Assembly (NCBI RefSeq): GCF_039503195.1
Contig: NZ_JBCJKP010000001.1
Location: 4,650,001 to 4,714,000 of the forward strand
Direction: 5' to 3'
From: Streptomyces mirabilis
GTDB lineage: Bacteria > Actinomycetota > Actinomycetes > Streptomycetales > Streptomycetaceae
Length of the DNA stretch: 64,000 bases
The notes beneath the pieces are model-generated. The model ran no database searches. It was not told where the DNA came from and worked only from the letters and a program-made list of their open reading frames with translations. The position numbers were made by a program, and so were the translations under genes. Shown here piece after piece: positions 58,782-64,000 of this stretch; the first letter of the stretch is position 1; every line of letters begins with the position of its first letter.

Positions 58782-59020
58782 GGGTCGTGCTCCTCTCACA
58801 CAGGAACGGCCCGAACAGCGGCCCCGGGTCTAGCCACCCGGGGCCGCACGCCGTTGGAAACCAGAACTTCCGGCTCCCCACGCACCGCCCGTACGACCGC
58901 GAAGGCCGGACGGGCGGAGGAGGCAACCGACCGCAGCAGAGATCCGCGCTGCGGAGGCGAGCGTGCAGGTCAAGCAGGTTGTTCAGCGCTCCGCCCCTCT
59001 CGGGGTGAGCCACTTTCTTA

Positions 59021-59052
59021 ACTCTGCCTCAGAGTGCACTGTGAGGCAGAGT
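59021..59052. promoter_or_regulatory. Major GntR operator of element 2
   Basis: ACTCTGCCTCA (59021-59031) and TGAGGCAGAGT (59042-59052) are perfect 11-bp inverted arms, 10 bp apart. Confidence 0.75.
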
Positions 59053-59099
59053 GCGTCAAGTCCCCTCACGGGACAAGGGGCGTGGGACGCTGGTTCTAG

Positions 59100-59128
59100 C
59101 TCTGCGACTTGGGCACTATGAGGCAGAG
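59100..59128. promoter_or_regulatory. Secondary GntR operator
   Basis: CTCTGCGAC (59100) and TGAGGCAGAG (59119-59128) repeat the arms of the main operator in weaker form, 25 bases before the GntR start. Confidence 0.6.
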
Positions 59129-59152
59129 ACCGAGACGAAACTTGGGGTGTAG

Positions 59153-59503
59153 ATGGTCGAGTGGACCGGCAAGTTCGCCTACCAGCAGGTGGCCGATGAC
59201 CTGCGGCGACGCATCGCGGATGGCGAGTTCGCCGGCACCGGACAGCTCCCCTCGCTGGCGCAGCTTCAGAAGACGTACGAGGTCACAGTGACCGTCGCTC
59301 GCGCCGCCATCCGGCAGTTGACGACGGATGGCCTCGCTGTGAGCCACCAGGGCAAGGGCGCCTTCCTGACGCCGGACGCCGGCCGTGCCGCACAGCTCGC
59401 CGATCCGGTCGGGACCGTGGCCGAACTGCGCGCGGAAGTCGCGCAACTGCGGAACGAAGTAGGGGAGCTTCGCCAACGCGTCGCGACCCTGGAAGGAAGC
59501 TGA
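59153..59503 (+). CDS. GntR-family transfer repressor of element 2
   Basis: 116 aa from ATG 59153. The winged HTH reads KFAYQQVADDLRRRIADGEF, LQKTYEVTVTVARAAIRQLT and SHQGKGAFLTP. The C-terminal coiled coil is TVAELRAEVAQLRNEVGELR. It is similar in design to the element-1 GntR protein but with different recognition residues, consistent with its different operator (TGAGGCAGAG versus TTAGGTAAC). It probably represses the leftward transfer operon and itself. Confidence 0.88.
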   Translation: MVEWTGKFAYQQVADDLRRRIADGEFAGTGQLPSLAQLQKTYEVTVTVARAAIRQLTTDGLAVSHQGKGAFLTPDAGRAAQLADPVGTVAELRAEVAQLRNEVGELRQRVATLEGS

Positions 59504-59737
59504 CCTTCCAGCAAGCCGGGGTTGGGTCTGGACAGCCACGACGCGGGGCATCTGAACCTCCTCGTTCGGTGTGAGCACAAGTTCACCGCCACGGTGCGAA
59601 AACCGGTATCACGTCCCGCTACCTGAGAAAGTCCAGCCGGTTTTATACATCCGCTTACACAGGCGCTATCACGAATTTCCACAGGCCTAGTCGAGCCGCT
59701 ACACTCGCGGTTCCGACTAGCTATCTAGGAGGGGCAG

Positions 59738-60754
59738 ATGGCTCGGAAGCACCCAGATTGGAAGCCCGATCTCCTGCGAATGCATCGCGAGGAAATAGGG
59801 CTCACCTTGGAAGACACTGGGGAGAAGCTTCGCGAAATCGCGGAGCGTCACGGCTTCAACATTGCCGCGAACTTCCAGACGATTTGGGGCCACGAAAAGG
59901 GTTCGGTGTATCCCGGTCCGCATTACCGCCGGGCGTACTGCCGTCTCTATCGTCGCAACGAAGCTCAACTCGGCTTCCGTAAAGCCCTGCCCGGAGAGGA
60001 TGCCCCTGTGGAATCCGTACCGGCGCCCGTTTCCGCTGAGCGAAAGCTCCCCGCCCAGCCGGACGCAGTACGTAAAGCGCTGAGCAGCATCCGTGAAGGA
60101 ACCGACGATGTGGACAGTGAAGCTCTGCGCAATCGTATAGTCGACGCATGGCGTCGCCACACCGCAGGGGTAAACGCCGAAGGCCCGACCGTGGTCCTGG
60201 TCGGAGGTTACGCCGGGTCAGGGAAGTCGGAGTTCGCAAAGTTCCTCGGAGGGCTCACCGGGTGGCCGATCCTCGACAAGGACTCGCTAACACGTCCACT
60301 GGTGGACCAACTCTTGGTTTCATTGGGCGGAGAGGCGCACGACCGAAGTTCTGAACTCTACCGCGAAAAGGTCCGGCCGCTGGAATACCGGTGCCTCATG
60401 GAAGCCGCATGGGACAACCTGAATTGCGGGATTTCAGCGATCCTCGACGCTCCGTTCATAACTGAATTCTCCCAAGCTGAATGGATGCAGCGCTTCCAGA
60501 ATCGTTGCCGATCTAAGCGTGTTTCCGTCGCAACCATATGGGTTGAGTGTGACCTCGAATCGATGCGCGAGTACATCGAATTCCGGGGTGCCGCGCGCGA
60601 TGCCTGGAAGATGGCAGCATGGGAGGAATACGCCTCGGGACTCAACCTTAAGATGCGGCCGGAGGGCCCGCATTTCGTTGTCGACAACCGGCTTGGCGCC
60701 GCCGTGGCCCTGGTCGACGAAGCCCGTGACGTGCTGAGCGGCGGCGGGCTATGA
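59738..60754 (+). CDS. HTH-P-loop kinase fusion protein (zeta-toxin/AAA_33-like)
   Basis: 338 aa from ATG 59738 with GGAGGGG upstream. The N-terminal ~75 residues resemble an XRE-like HTH (LRMHREEIGLTLEDTGEKLR, NFQTIWGHEKGSVYPGPHYR). A linker leads to a P-loop kinase (about 145-335): VVLVGGYAGSGKSEFAKFLG, then GWPILDKDSLTRPLVDQLL and AILDAPFITEFSQAEWMQRF. The fold is like zeta toxin or AAA_33 kinases; the substrate is unknown. It is the first gene of a four-gene cassette and its stop overlaps the next start (ATGA). Confidence 0.78.
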   Translation: MARKHPDWKPDLLRMHREEIGLTLEDTGEKLREIAERHGFNIAANFQTIWGHEKGSVYPGPHYRRAYCRLYRRNEAQLGFRKALPGEDAPVESVPAPVSAERKLPAQPDAVRKALSSIREGTDDVDSEALRNRIVDAWRRHTAGVNAEGPTVVLVGGYAGSGKSEFAKFLGGLTGWPILDKDSLTRPLVDQLLVSLGGEAHDRSSELYREKVRPLEYRCLMEAAWDNLNCGISAILDAPFITEFSQAEWMQRFQNRCRSKRVSVATIWVECDLESMREYIEFRGAARDAWKMAAWEEYASGLNLKMRPEGPHFVVDNRLGAAVALVDEARDVLSGGGL

Positions 60755-61338
60755 GCCCTTCCGGGGTCATCCTCTACGGCCCCCCAGGGGCCGGAAAGGA
60801 CACTATTGCAGCCGAGCTATCACGCCTGCGGCCAGAGTTCACGCTCTTCCAGCGGCTCAAAGCGGGCCCCGGGCGAACCACAGGGTACCGGCTGACCACA
60901 GCGCAGCACATCGAGGAACTGACGCAGGTCGGAGAGGTTCTGTATCGAAATAGCCGGTATGACGCCCAATATGCCATCGACCGCGGTGAGGTCTCCGCGC
61001 TTGTCGACGCCGGACGCATTCCTGTCCTCCACATGGGCCAGGTTGCCGGGGCTCACGCCGTCGCCACCTTCCCCATCAACTGGGTGCGCGTTCTGTTGTG
61101 GTGCCCCGAAGAAACCACGCGTCAACGCTGCCAGGTACGCGGGGACAAGGATCTGGACGCCCGACTCAAGGTCTGGCACGAGACCCGACAGGATCTCTTG
61201 GACCATGCGGCAGAGCCCTGGTCGCTCGTCCTCAGAACCGACCAGGTCAGCGCGACTCAGGCAGCACAGGCCATCGACGATGCCCGGTTGGCCGGCGCGC
61301 CCGCTGAACGGCGCGACGTCCGTAGGCTGGTCGAATGA
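60751..61338 (+). CDS. Guanylate-kinase-like P-loop kinase
   Basis: 195 aa, ATG 60751 overlapping the preceding stop. P-loop LYGPPGAGKDTIAAEL is at the N-terminus. GRTTGYRLTTAQHIEELTQV then GEVLYRNSRYDAQYAIDRGE follow, reminiscent of the guanylate kinase / ribose bisphosphokinase (PhnN) substrate region. VRVLLWCPEETTRQRCQVRG is near the lid. It is too divergent to name the substrate. The stop overlaps the dehydrogenase start (ATGA). Confidence 0.75.
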   Translation: MSPSGVILYGPPGAGKDTIAAELSRLRPEFTLFQRLKAGPGRTTGYRLTTAQHIEELTQVGEVLYRNSRYDAQYAIDRGEVSALVDAGRIPVLHMGQVAGAHAVATFPINWVRVLLWCPEETTRQRCQVRGDKDLDARLKVWHETRQDLLDHAAEPWSLVLRTDQVSATQAAQAIDDARLAGAPAERRDVRRLVE

Positions 61339-62186
61339 CCGTCGTCGGGATCCTTCATCCGGGCAGTATGGGCGCTGCCGTGGCAGCGCAGGCCAGCCTC
61401 AATGGAGCCGAGGTTCTGTGGTTGCCGACCGGACGCAGCTCCGCAACCAAGGAACGGGCTCAGAGGTATGGGCTGACGGCTGTGAGTGACCTCAGAGAGC
61501 TGACGGAGCGAGCCGAAATCATCCTCAGCATCTGCCCACCGGCGCATGCGGCGGACGTCGCGGCCGAGGTCTCGGCTCACCTGTTCAAAGGCGTCTATGT
61601 GGACGGCAACGCCATCTCTCCTGCCAGCATGGCGCGTGTCTGCTCCATCGTGGCACCGACCGGGGCGACCGTCGTCGACGGCTCTGTCATCGGCTCGCCC
61701 CCGTCCTCTTCTAAGTCCGCTCGCCTGTATGTGTCCGGCCCGGCGCACGCACTAACGCCTGTGACGTCGCTCTTCGCGGACACAGCGGTGAAGGTTTACC
61801 AACTGCCGGGCGGCATCGGCCGTGCCTCCGCGCTGAAGCTGTCGTACAGCAGCTACCAGAAGGCCAGCCGCGTACTAGCCGCGGTCTCGTACGCCCTCGC
61901 CCATGTCTACGGGGTAGAGGAGGAACTGCTCGACATCGCCCAGAATCGCACCACCAGCTACCTCGCTGAGACGGCCTACATCCCGAAGGTGGCCGCGCGG
62001 TCATGGCGCTGGGGGCCGGAGATGCGAGAGGCGGCGTCCGCCCTCCGAGACGCCGGACTTCCTCCTGACCTAGCCGAGGCATCGGCCATGGTCATGAGTC
62101 GGTGGGACGACCTCAAGGATTCGCCCTTGGACGTCCCTCAGGCACTCGAACACCTCCACAGCACCCCGGACGACGAGCCTGGCTAG
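61335..62186 (+). CDS. NAD(P)-binding 6-phosphogluconate-dehydrogenase-like protein
   Basis: 283 aa from ATG 61335. The Rossmann motif GILHPGSMGAAVAAQ opens the protein and LSICPPAHAADVAAEVSAHL follows. A helical C-terminal domain (about 160-270), with IGRASALKLSYSSYQKASRV and AQNRTTSYLAETAYIPKVAA, resembles DUF1932-type members of the beta-hydroxyacid/6PGDH superfamily. The substrate is unknown. It is convergent with, and overlaps by four bases, the HAD gene. Confidence 0.82.
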   Translation: MTVVGILHPGSMGAAVAAQASLNGAEVLWLPTGRSSATKERAQRYGLTAVSDLRELTERAEIILSICPPAHAADVAAEVSAHLFKGVYVDGNAISPASMARVCSIVAPTGATVVDGSVIGSPPSSSKSARLYVSGPAHALTPVTSLFADTAVKVYQLPGGIGRASALKLSYSSYQKASRVLAAVSYALAHVYGVEEELLDIAQNRTTSYLAETAYIPKVAARSWRWGPEMREAASALRDAGLPPDLAEASAMVMSRWDDLKDSPLDVPQALEHLHSTPDDEPG

Positions 62187-62827
62187 GCTGCCGCCGCCCG
62201 CATTGCCTCGATGGCTTCTGCTACGCCTCGCACCACGACGTCGGGCTCACGGAGGCCATCGGTCCATTCACGACCATTGGCCACCCACGCCGTTCGCAGT
62301 CCCGCCGCGCGCCCCCCTTCCATATCCGTCTCGGGGTTGTCCCCCACCATCCACCCTCCGGCGCTCAGCCGGGTACCGCACAGTGCAGCGGCCACCTCGA
62401 AGTGAACGCGCGCTGGTTTCCGGGCGCCGACCTCCTCCGAAACACAGATCCCGTCGAAGAGTGAAGTCAGCCCGGTCGCAGCGAGCTTGGCCCGCTGGAT
62501 GTCTCCAGGGCCGTTCGTCGCGATACCGAGAGTCCACCCCGTACCGCGCAGCTCTTCGAGACTGTCCCGAACCTTCGGCCAGCAGCGCACCGACCCGGCG
62601 ATGCCATCGACGTATTCGTGCCAGAGGTCGGCCGGCTTGTCGCTGAGCCCCAGTGCCTCCCGCAGGTATACAAAGTCTGCGGGGTAAGCCCGCTCCCGGA
62701 GCCGATCACAGATGACGGACTCCGCCTCTCGGGGCAGGCGCCGCGAGCACGCAAAGGCACGGGCCCAATCCTCAAGGCCCTCAAGCCGATCGATCAGGGT
62801 GTTATCGAGGTCGAAAAGTGCCAGCAC
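62183..62827 (-). CDS. HAD-superfamily hydrolase (phosphatase)
   Basis: 214 aa. Motif I FDLDNTLIDR at the N-terminus with both catalytic aspartates, a helical cap (about 18-90), motif II GIATNGPG, motif III Lys in GARKPARVHFE and motif IV VGDNPETDMEGGRAAG. It is likely a small-molecule phosphatase. Adjacency to two kinases and a dehydrogenase suggests that it acts on the same phosphorylated metabolite (inference). The final ~10 residues are Ala-rich. Confidence 0.87.
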   Translation of the reverse strand: MLALFDLDNTLIDRLEGLEDWARAFACSRRLPREAESVICDRLRERAYPADFVYLREALGLSDKPADLWHEYVDGIAGSVRCWPKVRDSLEELRGTGWTLGIATNGPGDIQRAKLAATGLTSLFDGICVSEEVGARKPARVHFEVAAALCGTRLSAGGWMVGDNPETDMEGGRAAGLRTAWVANGREWTDGLREPDVVVRGVAEAIEAMRAAAA

Positions 62828-63069
62828 ACAGCGAAGCTACGCGACGGCCCGTCCGTCACACACTCCCCACCAGCGCCGCCGGCAACCGACGCGCGTCGTA
62901 GCCCGGCCGGGCGGAACGTCCGACCGCCAGGCTGCCGGACGTTCCGGATGACAACGCGGACACGCTTTCCCTACGTCATCAAGGCTCGCTGCGCTCGCTC
63001 GACCGGCGGCCGACGGCGCTTGCCTATCTTCGGGCCGCAGGCTCCGCCCAGGCGCATCAACGGTCGCGC

Positions 63070-63341
63070 CGGCCCGCATGCCGCCGCCACCGCGATCCGG
63101 CCTCAGGGATGGAAAAGATCAACAGCAGCTAGACCCCAACGCCCTCGTTTCAGGGGCCACACGCGCACCCCTTTCCACCCTGTTGCCCACAAGGGGTCGA
63201 ACAAGTCCGAGGGCCGCGCCAAGCGCGGCGGCCAATACCAACACGGGGACGGGGGCGAACGGTGATCCCCAACGGTGCAGGTCAAAAACGCTTTATGTTA
63301 CCGAAAGAGGCCGGATCGCGGTGGCGGCGGCATGCGGGCCG
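63070..63341. repeat. Perfect 35-bp inverted repeat flanking a 202-bp unit
   Basis: 63070-63104 and 63307-63341 are exact reverse complements (core GCATGCCGCCGCCACCGCGA). The enclosed DNA includes a CCGCGCCAAGCGCGG hairpin and no credible gene. Confidence 0.85.
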
Positions 63342-63470
63342 ACGCTGCCAGATACGCGGGCGTTCGAACAGTCGGCCGATCCCGCACCAGGCCACCGGCC
63401 GGACGGCGGACGCGACCATGCGGACGTAGAAGACCAACACCCGACCTCGACTGGCGCAGGGCCACGGTCA

Positions 63471-63720
63471 AAACGATGCCTCCGGCGGGGGATCGGCCAG
63501 CACCGGGATGGAGGGGGCGCCGTTCCCGACCGCGGGTCCGTGGATGGCGTGCGTGGTGGGCTCCCATCCCGTCCACCGTCGCCCCAGGCAGAGCCGAGCA
63601 GACGCGGCCCATGAGGTCGTTCGTACAGTGGCGCGCTCCACCTGGACGCCATGAACCACGCCTGCTCCACGGTGTGTGGGTCGACGGCGGACGGGATGGG
63701 AGCTGGGGTGAGTGGTGGGT
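63471..63720. repeat. Nested-hairpin element, copy 2
   Basis: Homologue of 43971-44227. The outer arms 63560-63581 / 63682-63703 pair with one mismatch. The 22-nt inner loop is identical to copy 1. The inner left arm is 6 nt shorter, leaving AGGT/ACCT plus a CATG/CATG pairing with a bulge. Confidence 0.8.
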
Positions 63721-63962
63721 GATGCGACGGTCCTCCAGCGGCAGCCGCCACGGCCAGCCACGCTGAACGTCACCCCCGCCGATGCCCCAGCCACGCATCA
63801 ACCGCCTCGCCGATTCCGGGACAACCTAATGGCAGGTTGTCCTACTCTACGCGGAGTCAACGTGTCTCGATTGAAGGTGCGACCCCGGCGGCTGTCGATA
63901 TTAGCGCGACGACGCGGACGGTTTGGCGGCGTTGGGGCAGGCCTCACGAAAGGTTCTTTGCG

Positions 63963-64000
63963 GTGAAGCTATTTATGGACGAGTCAGGAAACGGAAATAC
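63963..64000 (+). CDS. N-terminus of a DUF3800-like protein, cut by window end
   Basis: GTG 63963 opens MKLFMDESGNGNT and runs off the window; GAAAGG lies nine bases upstream. The L-F-(M/L)-D-E-S-G start is the signature of DUF3800 proteins, whose conserved Asp/Glu suggest an RNase-H-like nuclease fold. They are common in mobile elements and defence islands. Only 12 full codons are visible. Confidence 0.55.
   Translation, partial: MKLFMDESGNGN

Larger units (their letters stand above)
58782..59152. other. 371-bp divergent control region of element 2
   Basis: It separates the leftward transfer operon from the rightward gntR-like gene. It carries the palindromic operators listed separately and a CCCCT/AGGGG dyad near 59061-59080. 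No gene is seen. Confidence 0.65.
62828..63962. other. 1.1-kb non-coding region with large inverted repeats
   Basis: 62970-63030 has CTACGTCATCAAGGCTCGCT, shared with element 1 near 43812. Then come a 35-bp perfect inverted repeat (63070-63104 / 63307-63341), the nested-hairpin element (63471-63720), and an ACAACCT/AGGTTGT dyad (63821-63840). ORFs are short, overlapping and unlike the neighbouring genes. I see no supported gene. Confidence 0.65.
46797..64000. mobile_element. Integrative conjugative element 2 (prim-pol/TraB type), right end outside window
   Basis: It begins at the second att copy with its own integrase and excisionase. Then follow a DUF3631 ATPase, primase-polymerase, methyltransferase, SSB, TraB-like translocase, Spd-like and other small transfer-region genes, a GntR regulator, and a cargo cassette. 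No third copy of the att core is visible up to 64000. It uses replication genes different from element 1, so the two are unrelated elements sharing a site. Confidence 0.85.

Noticed and set aside
63103..63285. 60-codon minus-strand frame inside the inverted-repeat unit
   Set aside because: Pro/Trp/Arg-rich with no ribosome site and it overlaps the hairpin; it may be translated but cannot be supported.

Overview
The window is high-GC actinobacterial DNA and is almost certainly a Streptomyces chromosome. The evidence is strongly GC-biased codon use, many GTG/TTG starts, ATGA/GTGA overlaps, an HrdD-type sigma factor, a DUF6227 protein, L,D-transpeptidase lipoproteins, and Streptomyces-type integrative elements (AICEs) in a tRNA-Arg gene.

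Region 1 (1-11.9 kb) is core-like. It holds the 3' part of mtnP, an RcpC/CpaB-like secreted protein, mscL, an LtrA-like membrane protein overlapping a P1-family peptidase, an L,D-transpeptidase lipoprotein, a DUF6227 protein, and the fructose PTS operon (DeoR-type regulator, fruK, a possible 74-aa ORF, fruA).

Region 2 (12.1-21.6 kb) is the most unusual chromosomal locus. Four tightly overlapping plus-strand genes encode an EAD2-TIR protein, an EAD2-VMAP protein, a MoxR-like AAA ATPase and a 1287-aa SAV_2336-like/NB-ARC/TPR protein. They converge on a minus-strand pair: an HExxH-type (aKG-HExxH) peptide hydroxylase and a 65-aa peptide that looks like an FxSxx-COOH precursor without the FxSxx tail. 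No radical SAM gene is present. The TIR and AAA domains lack expected catalytic residues, and three of the genes carry in-frame short tandem repeats.

Region 3 (21.7-37.8 kb) is a run of regulator/exporter pairs: MFS with WYL regulator, TetR, hrdD with a sigma-R-like promoter, GNAT, LigB-type dioxygenase with MarR, MFS with TetR, M6 metalloprotease, a double-IclR regulator, and MFS with TetR. Several have visible palindromic operators.

Region 4 (37.8-64 kb) is a tRNA-Arg(CCU) gene followed by two tandem integrative elements. Element 1 (37,907-46,796) is bounded by 43-bp perfect copies of the tRNA 3' end. It has integrase, excisionase, a RepSA-type HUH initiator, GntR and XRE regulators and small immunity-like genes, but no transfer translocase. 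Element 2 starts at 46,797 and runs off the window. It has its own integrase and excisionase, a DUF3631 ATPase, primase-polymerase, cytosine methyltransferase, SSB, a TraB/FtsK translocase with a clt-like repeat cluster just downstream, several small conserved transfer-region genes, and GntR. Its cargo is a four-gene cassette (HTH-kinase, guanylate-kinase-like, 6PGDH-like, HAD). Both elements carry a ~250-bp non-coding sequence that folds as nested hairpins with a compensatory base change between the two copies.
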